Assembly: GCA_032716605.1 (NCBI GenBank)
Contig: CM064569.1
Span: 15,167,847-15,231,846 of the forward strand
Source: Paralithodes platypus
Taxonomy: Eukaryota > Arthropoda > Malacostraca > Decapoda > Lithodidae
Reading direction: 5' to 3'
Length of the DNA: 64,000 nucleotides
Under the pieces are notes generated by a model. That model made no database searches and was not told the DNA's origin. It saw only the letters and a program-made list of their open reading frames with translations. Below are positions 45,017 to 57,720 of this stretch, piece after piece. Position 1 is the first letter of the stretch; each line of letters opens with the position of its first letter. A program made the position numbers and the translations under genes.

Positions 45017-45415
45017 CTTAAGGTATTAGTACTCGCTTTTTATGGACCCACTTCTCCCTCATGTTTAGCATATTAGTTTTGAGGTTTTAAGACGTTCGTT
45101 CCGTTAGTTTGGCGATGTTGAGACCTTTCGCCTCATTTTGTTTTTTTGTCAATATTAAGACCTTTCGCCTCATTTTTTGTTCTGGTCAATATTAAGACCT
45201 TTCGTGCCCTTTAGGTGTCGATTTTTTTCCTGGTGAGCGAGTTGGAGCCTCTAATTTTAGAAGGAACATGGGACATTTTACTACCGAAAAATATACACAT
45301 TTATCTTGAAAAGGGGTCTAGGGAGTGTTTTTCTAAGCTTCATGTAGGTCTAGCGAGGAAACTAAAAAATAAATAAATAAATATATAGACCAAAAGCCAA
45401 GCAGTAGCCCCTTAA
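45017..45415 (+). mobile_element. Family F element, copy 8
   Basis: CTTAAGGTATTAGTACTCGC to GCAGTAGCCCCTTAA. It has an internal duplication of the GACCTTTCGCCTCATTTT segment (45121-45200). The last TTAA is shared with element R. Confidence 0.87.
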
Positions 45416-46034
45416 CCTCTGAAGTGCGCATGGGGGTAATTGGAAACGTCCCCCTGTGCTGACGTATTTGAGGTGTTTCCGCCACTAAAATATTCATTGT
45501 GCCATTAATAGCATTAATACTTATCCATATGCGCCTATTATGGGTTGATTATAAAGGTATTAACCTGAAACAACAATAAAACGAGTGAAAACAGCGTTTG
45601 GATGGTCAAAATCGGAGATATAGCCCGCGAGTTGTATAATGTATGGGTGAGGCAATCTGCTTTCCCGCCAATTTCCCCCAAGGCCACTGAGACACAGTCG
45701 ATCGATACTCTCTCTCTCTCTCTTGCACTCGCTTGCTATCAGTGATGACCACACCCTCCAATCGGATTTCTAATGTTGCACGAAAATATACCTCAGAATA
45801 AGGATAACAGGGAAAATAGGTGATAACTGAAGGAGAGAGGAAAGTGGGGAAGGAGGGAGTAGAGGACTGAGATTTGCATGGCCCAGGGGCCAAAAAAAAA
45901 AAAAAAATAAAAAAAAAAATATAAAAAAATATTTTTTTTCGATGTCAAAAGTTTTTTTTATCTCTGACTCTTAAGAGTCTCCCCGCAGTGCGCCGGGGGA
46001 ACTCTTAAGAGTCTCCCCGCAGCTCCCGGGTTAA
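45412..46034. mobile_element. Element R, TTAA-bounded (candidate piggyBac-type)
   Basis: Begins TTAACCTCTGAAGTGCGCA and ends GCAGCTCCCGGGTTAA. On minus the right end reads TTAACCCGGGAGCTGCGGGG. The 19-bp phrase CTTAAGAGTCTCCCCGCAG, with its CTTAAG palindrome, occurs twice at 45970-46023. Open frames on minus (to 95 codons) show no transposase motif. Probably non-autonomous. Confidence 0.65.
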
Positions 46035-46040
46035 AACATA

Positions 46041-46944
46041 AATGTAGAGTGCCGATATATCTCTGGATTATTACTAAACCTGTAATGTGGAGTGCCGATA
46101 TATATCTGGATTATTACTAAACCTGTAATGTAGAGTGCCGATATATATCTGGATTATTACTAAACCTGTAATGTAGAGTGCCGATATATATCTGGATTAT
46201 TACTAAACCTGTAATGTAGAGTGCCGATATATATCTGGATTATTACTAAACCTGTAATGTAGAGTGCCGATATATATCTGGATTATTACTAAACCTGTAA
46301 TGTAGAGTGCCGATATATCTGGATTATTACTAAACCTGTAATGTAGAGTGCCGATATATATCTGGATTATTACTAAACCTGTAATGTAGAGTGCCGATAT
46401 CTATCTGGATTATTACTAAACCTGTAATGTAGAGTGCCGATATATATCTGGATTATTACTAAACCTGTAATGTAGAGTGCCGATATATATCTGGATTATT
46501 ACTAAACCTGTAATGTAGAGTGCCGATATATATCTGCATTATTACTAAATCTGTAATGTAGAGTGCCGATATATATCTGGATTATTACTAAACCTGTAAT
46601 GTAGAGTGCCGATATATATCTGGATTATTACTAAACCTGTAATGTAGAGTGCCGATATATATCTGGATTATTACTAAACCTGTAATGTAGAGTGCCGATA
46701 TATATCTGGATTATTACTAAACCTGTAATGTAGAGTGCCGATATATATCTGGATTATTACTAAACCTGTAATGTAGAGTGCCGATATATATCTGGATTAT
46801 TACTAAACCTGTAATGTAGAGTGCCGATATATATCTGGATTATTACTAAACCTGTAATGTAGAGTGCCGATACTATCTGGATTATTACTAAACCTGTAAT
46901 GTAGAGTGCCGATATATATCTGGATTATTACTAAACCTGTAATG
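46041..46944. repeat. 43-bp minisatellite, 21 units
   Basis: Unit AATGTAGAGTGCCGATATAT plus ATCTGGATTATTACTAAACC and TGT, very homogeneous. It starts within 7 bp of the R terminus. Confidence 0.98.
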
Positions 46945-47066
46945 GATACGATTTAATTAAGAACATAAACTTGAGCATGGGAGCAACGAAATAATTACAC
47001 GGAAATTGCTATTGCTAATATTATAGTATGGATTAAAATTACCGGGTATAAATAGATTCACAGATA

Positions 47067-47356
47067 TTAAACCTCTTCTGTACCGGCGACGTCTTATTAA
47101 CTTTATTTCTTACACTATCTAGAAATGTTGTGCAGTTTAAGAAGGATCTGAGGTAGTAAATAGGGTTAAGTGAGATAGTTCGAAGCCTGCTAATTGCTGG
47201 AGGCCCTATATAAACTGAATAAAGTCGTCTAATACCAGCCAGAATAAATTAAAAAAAATCCTTTTAGCTACCATATATCCTTCCTAAGCTTCATAAAATC
47301 GTCTAAATGTAGCTGAAATCAAACACAAAAGACGTCACCGGTACTGAACGGGTTAA
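47067..47356. mobile_element. Family A MITE, copy 16 (chimeric)
   Basis: TTAAACCTCTTCTGTACCGG to CACCGGTACTGAACGGGTTAA, but with two right arms (AAAGTCGTCTAATACC at 47222 and AAAATCGTCTAAATGTAGC at 47296). Probably a recombinant of two copies. Confidence 0.82.
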
Positions 47357-47487
47357 GGGGGCCCACCTCGCTTTTTTCTCTTTCTCTCCCTCTCTCTTTG
47401 GCTTGTATCCATTCGGCCCCATTCAGCCTACTGTCTTAAGACGTTTACCCCCATCCAGGTGTCAATAATTTCTTGGCGAGCAGTAGC

Positions 47488-47527
<40 letters not shown>

Positions 47528-47545
47528 TGTGTAATTATATATATA

Positions 47546-47576
<31 letters not shown>

Positions 47577-47849
47577 CTGTATATATATATATATATATAC
47601 TGTATAATTATATATATATATATTTTTTTTACAGCAAGCTAAATTTGTACATTTTTCGATAGAAAAATGTCTCCGGCGAAGCCGGATTTCTCCATACAAT
47701 GCTGGCTCGTTATTGCTCGGCAGGAAGAAATCGACACCTGGATGGGGATAAACGTCTTAAGAGAGTTGGCTGAATGGGACCGAATGAATACAAGCCAGAG
47801 AAAGAGAGAAAAGGAGATAAAGATAAATAAAGCAGGTGACCCCCCTTAA
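47353..47849. mobile_element. Family E element, copy 4
   Basis: TTAAGGGGGCCCACCTCGC to GCAGGTGACCCCCCTTAA. The centre is swollen by (TA)n with several TATACTGTATA interruptions. CCGGCGAAGCCGG is retained. It shares its left TTAA with family A. Confidence 0.88.
47496..47625. repeat. (TA)n microsatellite with TACTGTA interruptions
   Basis: Four TACTGT(A/G) words break the TA run. Confidence 0.95.
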
Positions 47850-47891
47850 ACCTCTCTGATGATGATGCATATTTTTTCTTTGACTATGGTT

Positions 47892-48408
47892 GTTGTTGTT
47901 GTTCCCCAAGCTGCCTGGCCGAACAGCCCCAAGGCCCCGAGCAAGGCCAAGGCCATAACCGAGCGCCCCCACAGAACCCTCCCTGCCGACCACAATAAAG
48001 CCTAGGTGACCGAAGCCACTCCATGGCGGGGAGCTGAGGAGGGTGCGGAAACGCCCGGGAAACCAAAGACACACCCAGGGCCCTGTGCCCGTCAGCAATT
48101 ATGAAGAGAAAGTTGAGGGGCAAAGCAAAAATGTGACGCTTTGGCTTCCAATCTTGGTAGATTGGGAGGTCAATCCACGGAAGAGACGCCGTCACTTGAG
48201 ATCTAGAAAATATATAAGTAAAAGGAACAGTCAGACTAAGCTATGGGTATGGCAGAGATCGCTCAGTTCTCGCTCTGATAGACCAGCCCATCACCACATG
48301 ACTAGAACCCAATCCTCTCAGCATCAGCTAGGAAAGGCCCTAGAAAGCCGCCTTTGGCGGGGGGATAGCTCCCCTATTTCAACCCCTTTCGGGGTTGGGC
48401 ACCCGCCC
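47892..48408 (-). mobile_element. S2 retroposon, full-length candidate with 12-bp target duplication
   Basis: 517 bp flanked by TTGACTATGGTT at 47880-47891 and 48409-48420. On minus it begins GGGCGGGTGCCC and ends in (AAC)n (GGGGAACAACAACAACAACC). Near its 5' end, perfect stems with short loops follow each other: AACCCC-GAAA-GGGGTT, GGGGA-GCTA-TCCCC and CCGCC-AAA-GGCGG. The frames within lack known domains, so it is best seen as a SINE-like or non-autonomous element mobilised by an unknown LINE. Fragments recur at 19766-19915 and 62765-62845. Confidence 0.85.
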
Positions 48409-48521
48409 TTGACTATGGTTAACATGAGCCGATATTTAAATGTTCTGGAAGGCCCTCTAGGAATGAATGGAGTAGAGTCTATTTCAATTATCCCTCTCAC
48501 TTCAAAAATTCCTTCCTAAGC

Positions 48522-48595
48522 TTCCCTTCTGTACCGGCGACGCCTTTTTCATTATATTCTGGCAACTACTGGACGATTGTATTGAGCTTAGGAAG
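48522..48595. mobile_element. Family A MITE, left end only
   Basis: CCCTTCTGTACCGGCGACG and CTACTGGACGATTGTATTGA. It joins a G element at GCGCGC. Confidence 0.7.
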
Positions 48596-48597
48596 CG

Positions 48598-48800
48598 CGC
48601 TTACCAATTTAAAAGCACCTTTTCACTCAACATTTATCCTCAACACTGGTCTGACGGCTTATGAGGTCAACATTAAATATATGTCGGTTCCCTAAATTCA
48701 TCTACTATCAGTCTAGTTTCTGATACCAGTGCAAAATATTCCAGTAATGTTGATGATCGAATATTGACTATAAAAGCTCTCGTGTGATACCGGCTTTAGT
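48598..48800. mobile_element. Family G TIR element, copy 3 (inverted)
   Basis: CAACACTGGTCTGACGGCTT, ATCAGTCTAGTTTCTGATACC and the end CTCGTGTGATACCGGCTTTA. Confidence 0.75.
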
Positions 48801-48825
48801 GTGTAATATTGTGTAAGAATGGAAG

Positions 48826-49006
48826 GTATGAAGGTGGAGCCTGAGTAATAAATAACACCCCGTACAAAACATTAAACATCAATTACAAACCCCATGTACT
48901 TGAATAAACTAATGAAAGCATATGGTCCTCCCGGGATTCGAACTCGGGACACCACACCCAGAACATAATATCAACATCAGACCATTCCATTGACCTAGCC
49001 AGCAGG
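48826..49006 (-). mobile_element. tRNA-derived SINE S3
   Basis: On minus the head contains GGCTAGGTCAATGG (A-box region) and GTCCCGAGTTCGAATCCCGG (B box, 48935-48945). The body CATATGCTTTCATTAGTTTA and the ACGGGGTGTTATTTATTA tail recur at 9000-9085. Confidence 0.82.
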
Positions 49007-49149
49007 GGGTCAAGACGTGTCACTATAACATGATCACCACCCTTCACCATAACATACTCCATACACGCAACATTACCTTAGTATTTCTATCTAGGCCTAT
49101 ACCAACTCAGTCTCATGATATATTCTTTCGATTCCGAAACTTTATTATC

Positions 49150-49315
49150 ACTTGTTTTCGGTCCTTATATGTTTTTTTAATCCAGGCAAGCGATAGCGAG
49201 CCTGTAGTTTAGGAGGAACTGGCAGATTTGTATACACATATATCTCGGTGGGGATCTTGGACGTGTTTTTTAAGCTTGATAGAGGTATAGGGAGCCAAAA
49301 AAAGGAAAAAAAAAT
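49150..49315 (+). mobile_element. Family F fragment, copy 9
   Basis: GCGATAGCGAGCCTGTAG, ATCTCGGTGGGGATCTTGG and AAGCTTGATAGAGGTATAGG. Both termini are missing. Confidence 0.7.
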
Positions 49316-49397
49316 GGTTGTGGAACCAGCATCTACTTTTACTGTTTGTTTGGACTTTGGAATTTGCCACTAACTGTTTGACTTCCTCACTGAGTTC

Positions 49398-49609
49398 AGT
49401 AACCCCTCCAGAATTGTGACGCGTTGGGACAGCTTATTCTGGCTACTATTACACAATTTTATACAGTTAAGGAAGAAGTTGTGGAAGCTAGATAGTTAAT
49501 TGAGATAGTTTTACTCCTTTAATTCCTTGAGATCCTTCCTAAACTGCATAATATCGTCTAATGGTAACCAGAATGAAGGTAAAACGTCTTCATATACTGA
49601 ATTAGTTAA
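49398..49609. mobile_element. Family A-like MITE, copy 17
   Basis: AGTAACCCCTCCAGAATTGTG to ACTGAATTAGTTAA, with arms CTATTACACAATTTTATACAG and TGCATAATATCGTCTAATGG. Confidence 0.75.
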
Positions 49610-49749
49610 AGAGTCAAATTAATTATATATCGTTCTCTTTTAGATGTAGGTATATACGGATAGAAGAAGGAGAGAATTGGGAAGTAAGACGGAAACATAG
49701 GAAAGGCTTACACAAGAAAATCTGAAACGGGTAAAAGAGAGAAAAGAAA

Positions 49750-50407
49750 ATGTACGAAGACGAGGAAAGGTCAGACAAAGATGGAGCAAAATTTACGAAG
49801 ATGAGGAAAGGTCAGACAAAGAGGGAGCAAAATGTACGAAGACGAGGAAAGGTCAGACAAAGAGGAAGCAAAATGTACGAAGACGAGGAAAGGTCAGACA
49901 AAGAGGGAGCAAAATGTACGAAGACGAGGAAAGGTCAGACAAAGAGGAAGCAAAATGTACGAAGACGAGGAAAGGTCAGACAAAGAGGGAGCAAAATGTA
50001 CGAAGACGAGGAAAGGTCAGACAAAGAGGGAGCAAAATGTACGAAGACTAAGAAAGGTCAGACAAAGAGGGAGCAAAATGTACGAAGACGAGGAAAGGTC
50101 AGACAAAGAGGGAGCAAAATGTACGAAGACGAGGAAAGGTCAGACAAAGAGGGAGCAAAATGTACGAAGACGAGGAAAGGTCAGACAAAGAGGGAGCAAA
50201 ATGTACGAAGACGAGGAAAGGTCAGACAAAGAGGAAGCAAAATGTACGAAGACGAGGAAAGGTCAGACAAAGAGGGAGCAAAATGTACGAAGACGAGGAG
50301 AGGTCAGACAAAGAGGGAGCAAAATGTACGAAGACTAAGAAAGGTCAGACAAAGAGGAAGCAAAATGTACGAAGACAAGGAAAGGTCAGACAAAGAGGGA
50401 GCAAAAT
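49750..50407. repeat. 41-bp minisatellite, 16 units
   Basis: Unit TGTACGAAGACGAGGAAAGG plus TCAGACAAAGAGGGAGCAAA and A. Frames of 168-226 codons (KCTKTRKGQTKREQNVRRRG) arise because three units make 123 bases. They are not supported as a gene. Confidence 0.97.
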
Positions 50408-50728
50408 CGAATAGAGAGGGGAAAGAATAAGAGAGAGAGAGAGTGAGTAAGTGAGAGCGAGGAATATGAGAGAGTGAGGGAAAGAATAGGGGTGTTAAGA
50501 TATTAAGTATGAGAGAGAGAGAGAGTTACATAGATACACAGACTACACAGACCTTGCAAGAGAGAGAGAGAGAGAGAGAGAGAGTGAGTAAAAGGAGTAA
50601 GAATGGGGGAGAGGGTGAAGTATTGATAAAAGTTTGAGGTGTGGGAGACTGAAGCGGGAGGAAGATGGGAGAGAGAGAGTATGAGTGTGAGTGAGTGATA
50701 TATATTGTATAATACTGTATATTATATA

Positions 50729-50732
<4 letters not shown>
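50408..50732. other. GA-rich low-complexity sequence
   Basis: GAGA runs (50565-50584 and others), no gene. Confidence 0.8.

Positions 50733-50779
<47 letters not shown>
50733..50779. repeat. (TA)n microsatellite
   Basis: Ends TATATACCGGTATTTTT; the palindrome is at 50778-50785. Confidence 0.95.
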
Positions 50780-50781
<2 letters not shown>

Positions 50782-50807
50782 GGTATTTTTTATATATTTT
50801 TTTTTTC

Positions 50808-52130
<1,323 letters not shown>

Positions 52131-53115
52131 GGGGGGGGAATGGCTATCAGAAAGTAATAAGTGTGTAATAATTTACATTTTCAGCACCTATGTCTAGAAA
52201 GGTAAGTTTCCATGTTAATTGGTACCTTTCATGTAGCTAATTAAACGGTTAAAGTTAATCATTTATAAGGCGAAATGACATTGGTAAAGTAATCCTCAAG
52301 CAGTTTATACGAAAACATTACAAAAGAGAAATTCAGAACTTCTTTTACACTGAGAAATTGCATCTTTGGAATGTAAGATGAAAGGTTACATGACACATCC
52401 AGAGCTCACAGTGAAAAAAGAAAATATAAACGTAAAACAATGAAGGGTATTAAAAGGGTATGACAAAGTATATATAATCAGTGGACATTTTGACAGTGAT
52501 TTGCTCTACCCTTATTAACAAAAGCAGTGAAAGATAGAAGACAATTTTGAGATAAAGACAAATGTGAACTAATATAATTATGTAAAACAAACATTGGATG
52601 AAAAAATAAGAAAATATATACCGGTATCAAAGACAAAATGTAAGCCAAAATAATAACATCAAAGAGTACCGATATTGAATGAAATAAGTACATATAGGAG
52701 AGAAAGTGAATGAAGACTTCGAAGAAAAATGAAAGAAGGCATCGGAAAAAATAAATATTGGAAGTAAAGAACGAAAGAAAACATCGGGGGAAAAAAACAA
52801 GCAAGACATCAGAGAGAAAATTGATTAGTTTTCCCGATATTTATGATGTACCGCAGACACATTACAAAGGCACACAATAGGCCGGGGGACTAGGCTGGCC
52901 TCTTGATGATATAGGATAAAAAGAACATAAAGGATCGTTGTACAAGGGAAGTTACTGTAGATATAATAGTACACTGTAAAAACTAAACAAATACAAACGA
53001 AACTATAATATAACATATAAATAAATATATAAATGATAAATAGATAAATATAATATGATAAAAGGGATGTAGAATCGTAGTGTATATTGATGGTGATTTA
53101 CCTGTTTATTCATGT
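52131..53115. other. Unassigned AT-rich sequence
   Basis: Nearly 1 kb with no recognised repeat or domain. The Phe/Leu-rich minus frame at 52478-52804 is compositional. TACCGGTA at 52619-52626. Confidence 0.5.
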
Positions 53116-53129
53116 ATTATATGGGTTTA

Positions 53130-53410
53130 TTTAACCGAGACCAGTTGGACTAGATAATAGTCCGTCAGGCGCCTTGGCCCAGGAAGTAATGAAGGGTACG
53201 CCTGGAAGCGTGGTGGGTAGGCTTGCGGTGGCGGCTCCGCTGTGGGTCTGCCTGCGGAAATCGGAGCCTCTCCTAGGTATCTGGGACCTGGGAATCTAGC
53301 TGGGTTCCCCAAATGGGCCTGGGTCTCTGGTTATCTTCTCCTGGACGACCTAGATGTGTGTGTTTTTGTGTTTTGTTTTCTGCTGTGTTGTGATGTTCAT
53401 ATTCGGTTTC
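53130..53410. other. GC-rich block of unknown origin
   Basis: Markedly richer in G and C than its surroundings (GTCAGGCGCCTTGGCCCAGG, GGTGGCGGCTCCGCTGTGGG). Frames on both strands lack motifs. It might be the 5' part of an unrecognised retroelement. Confidence 0.4.
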
Positions 53411-53606
53411 TGTCTCGAGTCCCCCCCCCCCATGAAAAAAGAAAAAGAAAAAAAGGGTAAGTGCCGGAGTACATGCATACATGCAATTACTACTGGTACC
53501 AATATACCTCTGTAACCGTATATTATGAAGGACACTTTAAGTACCTATTTCATGCCCATACATTTCGACAGTAAAGGAGAAAAAGTAACTAAAAAGAAAC
53601 TAGAAC

Positions 53607-54430
53607 GGAAAGAAGGAAGGAGCAGACTAGAGAGAAAGAAGGAAGGAAGGAAGGAGCAGACTGGAGAGAAAGAAGGAAGGAAAGAAGGAGCAGACTAGAG
53701 AGAAAGGAGGAAGGAAGGAAGGAGCAGACTGGAGAGAAAGAAGGAAGGAAGGAAGGAGCAGACTAGAGAGAAAGAAGGAAGGAGCAGACTAGAGAGAAAG
53801 AAGGAAGGAGCAGATTGGAGAGAAAGAAGGAAGGAAGGAAGGAGCAGACTAGAGAGAAAGAAGGAAGGAGCAGACTAGAGAGAAAGAAGGAAAGCAGGAA
53901 GGAGCAGACTGGAGATAAAGAAGGAAAGAAGGAAGGAGCAGACTGGATAGAAAGAAGGAATGGGAAGACTGGAGAGAAAGAAGGAAAGAAGGAAGGAGCA
54001 GACTAGAGATAATGAAAGAAAGCAGGAAGGAGCAGACTAGAGAGACAGAAGGAAAGAAGGAAGGAGCAGACTGGAGAGAAAGAAGGAAGGAAGGAAGGAG
54101 CAGATTGGAGAGAAAGAAGGAAGTAAGGAAGGAGCAGACTGGAGAGAAGGAAGGAAGGAAGGAGCAGACTAGAGAGAAGGAAGGAAGGAAGGAAGGAGCA
54201 GATTAGAGAGAAGGAAGGAGCAGACTGGAGAGAAAGAAGGAAGGAGCAGACTAGAGAGAAAGAAGGAAAGAAGGAAGGAGCAGACTGGAGAGAAAGAAGG
54301 AAAGAAGGAGCAGACTGGAGAGAAAGAAGGAAGGAAGGAGCAGACTGGAGAGAAAGAAGGAAGGAAGGAGCAGACTGGAGAGAAGGAAGGAAGGAAGGAA
54401 GAAACAGACTGGAGAGAAAGAAGGAAGGAA
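53607..54430. repeat. Purine-rich GGAAG minisatellite, about 30-bp unit
   Basis: Unit GAAAGAAGGAAGGAAGGAGC plus AGACTGGAGA, with variable numbers of GGAA. Confidence 0.96.
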
Positions 54431-54986
54431 GGAGTACAAAGGAAATCAAGCAACAATAGGTTTAGTAACCCTTCTATGCTGCTTGTCCTCCAAAACACTG
54501 AGGATCAAGCGTCTAAACAGTGGTTTAGAGTGGGTAAACGTCTTAGAGAATTAAATATATTTCCTTTAACCCAGCGCAGATTAAGAGGCGACTTAATTCA
54601 AGTGTTCAAAATCATTAAAGGCATCGACAATATGAACTGTAGTAAGTACTTCAATATCGACCAATCTAATTACACGCGGGGAAACGGTTGCAAAATTATT
54701 GGTAAATCTTATAACTCACACGAATCTAAGAATTTCTTCTTCAATCGAGTTGTCAACTTATGGAATGGGCTTCCCCGAGACGTTATAGAATGCAGCACCG
54801 TTGATTCATTTAAACTTCGCCTAGACAAATATCTCGCATCAAACCCGCGACTGACTGCGTTTGTAAATGAACAACTTTATTTTATCCTCCCCTCAGTTAC
54901 TAACCCATCTGTCCCCTACTAACTTCCTAATCCTGCCACGGACATTAGTTCCAGGTCAGTAGTTCCCTTTCCAATGTTCCCTTACC
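54431..54986 (-). mobile_element. CR1-like LINE copy 4 with 5' inversion
   Basis: 54431-54538 is the LINE 3' end in minus orientation (GGAGTACAAAGGAAATCAAG to GGTTTAGAGTGGGTAA). 54538-54986 is the preceding part of the element in plus orientation (CGTCTTAGAGAATTAAATAT through ORF2 C-terminus to CAATGTTCCCTTACC). The two pieces are adjacent in the intact element, meeting at CTTACCC. The right piece encodes RLRELNIFPLTQRRLRGDLI and NRVVNLWNGLPRDVIECSTV. This is the layout made by twin priming. Confidence 0.93.
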
Positions 54987-55585
54987 GGAGAAAGAAGGAA
55001 GGAAGGAACAGGAAGAGGGAAGGAAGGAACATAAAGAAGGAAGGAAAGAGCAGAAAGAAGGAAGGAAGGAGGAGAAAGAAAATTAAGGAAGGAGCAGACA
55101 GAGGGAATGAAGGAGCAGAAAGAGGATATGAAGGAGCAGAAAGAAAGAAGGAAGGAAGGAGCAGAAAGAAGGAAGGAAGGAGCAGACTGGAGAAAAAGAA
55201 GGAAGGCAGGAGCAGAACGAAGGAAGGCAGGAGCAGAAAGAAGGAAGGCAGGAGCAGAAAGAGGATAGGAAGGAGCAGAAAGAAAGAAGGAAGGAAGGAG
55301 GCAAGGAGCAGAAAGAAGGAAGGAAGGAGCAGAAAGAAGGAAGGAAGGAGCAGAAAGAAGGAAGGAAGGAGCAGAAAGAAGGAAGGAAGGAACAGAAAGA
55401 AGGAAGGAGCAGAAAGAAGGAAGTAAGGAACAGAAAGAAGGAAGGAAGGAGCAGAAAGAAGGAAGGAAGGAGCAGAAAGAAGGAAGGAAGGAGCAGACTG
55501 GAGTGAAAGAAATGAAGGAAGGAGCAGAAAGAAGGAAGAAATGAACAGCAAGAAGGAAGGAAGGAGCAGAGAGAGGGAAGGGGCA
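54987..55585. repeat. Purine-rich GGAAG minisatellite, right of the LINE
   Basis: Unit GGAGCAGAAAGAAGGAAGGA. Related to 53607-54430 but with AGAAAGAA where that array has AGACTGGAGA. Confidence 0.95.
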
Positions 55586-55640
55586 AGCGACTAAGATATT
55601 GATAAAAGTTAGGACTGTGAGAGACGGTTGATGGAAGGCT

Positions 55641-55644
<4 letters not shown>

Positions 55645-55711
<67 letters not shown>
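55645..55711. repeat. (GA)n microsatellite
   Basis: GA run. Confidence 0.97.
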
Positions 55712-55715
<4 letters not shown>

Positions 55716-55771
55716 AGTGGGAGAGACAGACAGAAAAGGTAAGAGGGGAGATATAGAAAGGAGAGAGAGAG

Positions 55772-55895
55772 AGATGTGCGCTATGTACTTTCTACTTTAG
55801 CTGAGAAACTACTGTCCACATCTGAAGGACGTATTTTTCAGGTAAAACGTATACCGTCCGTGAAACAGTATCTGGTTGCGTGTTGTATTCATAGT
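55772..55895 (-). pseudogene. LINE family C, small C-terminal scrap
   Basis: TAGCTGAGAAACTACTGTCC, ACATCTGAAGGACGTATTTT and GTGTTGTATTCATAG are diverged versions of 39960-40120. Confidence 0.55.
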
Positions 55896-56040
55896 GCTCT
55901 CTCTCTCTCTCTCTCTCTCTCTAAGTTTATAATACATTTAATTTTCGATTCACCTGCGTTTTCTTTCTTGTAACCCCGTATTGCTACTATGACCTGTTAC
56001 CCAAAGAGGCCTAGTTATTCTGTTCACTGCAATTTTGGCC

Positions 56041-56221
56041 TTATTATATTTTGACGATATTACCGGTATACAGCTTAGGAAGGATCTGTGGTAGCTAAAC
56101 GGGCTGGCCGAGATAGGTTGAAACCTTATTATCACTGGAGGTCCTTCTTAAGCAGAGTAAAATCGTCTAATAGTTGCCAGAATATGATGAAAAAGGACGT
56201 CCCTGGTACTGAATGGGTTAA
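56041..56221. mobile_element. Family A MITE, copy 18 (left end lost)
   Basis: Arms GACGATATTACCGGTATACAGC and TAAAATCGTCTAATAGTTGC, ending CCTGGTACTGAATGGGTTAA. A 6-bp insertion (56061-56068) interrupts GACGATATTATACAGC. Confidence 0.85.
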
Positions 56222-56969
<748 letters not shown>

Positions 56970-57300
56970 ATTAAGGGGGTAGTGCTTGATTTTTGGTCTA
57001 TATATTTATGTAGACCTCCATCAAGCTTAGAAAAACACCCTCAAGATAAATTTGTACATTTTTCGGTAGAAAAATGTTCGGGCCGAAGGCCGATGCCTTC
57101 TAAAATTAGAGGCTCACTATCGCTCGCCTGGAAAAAAATCGACATCTAAAAGGAACGAAAGGTCTTAATATTGACAAAAAATGAGGCGAAAGGTCTCAAA
57201 ATCGCCAAACTAATGAAACGAACGTCTTGAAAACTCAAAACTAATATGCTAAGCGAGAGGAAGAAGGGGGTCCATAAAAAGCGAGTACTACCCCCTTAAT
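56970..57300 (-). mobile_element. Family F element, copy 10
   Basis: Complete in reverse: TTAAGGGGGTAGTGCTTG to GCGAGTACTACCCCCTTAA, with an internal deletion in the CCTAGACC region. Useful as the copy without the TACCGGTA insertion. Confidence 0.9.
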
Positions 57301-57720
57301 TAAGATTATGATGTGGAATTCGTAGTTGCTTGGCCTTCATTGTAAAATGTGTGCGTGAATACTCTAAAATGTGGATCTACACAAGGTAATAATAAAATAC
57401 CTTACTTTGAATTTCGTATAAACTCTTAACATCTTCAAGGTAACAAATGTCAAATTCAGAATTTCTGTCCATATCTTAACCAGGCTTGGAGTAATTACAT
57501 TTGCTTTGTGTCAATTACAATTAAAATTACTTGTCCTATTATTTAATTACAATTACAACTACAATTACCGGGAATACAAATATGCTAAATATAATTACAA
57601 TAACAATTATTCAGTTTTAATAATTCCAAATTACAATTACAATTGCAATTACCTTAAAAATGTGTAATTAATTAAATTTCAATAAAATTACAATTACTCC
57701 AAGCATGCAAAGTGAACATG
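57301..57720. repeat. AT-rich DNA with a degenerate (AATTAC)n tract
   Basis: TTACAATTACAATTAC-type repeats at 57485-57705; the rest is unassigned. Confidence 0.75.

Noticed and set aside
49750..50430. 226-codon basic repeat protein
   Set aside because: Product of a 41-bp minisatellite read through three frames in turn; a second frame is equally open.
53815..55586. Lys/Glu/Arg-rich and Ser/Leu/Phe-rich frames over GGAAG arrays
   Set aside because: Low-complexity translation on both strands of purine-rich repeats.
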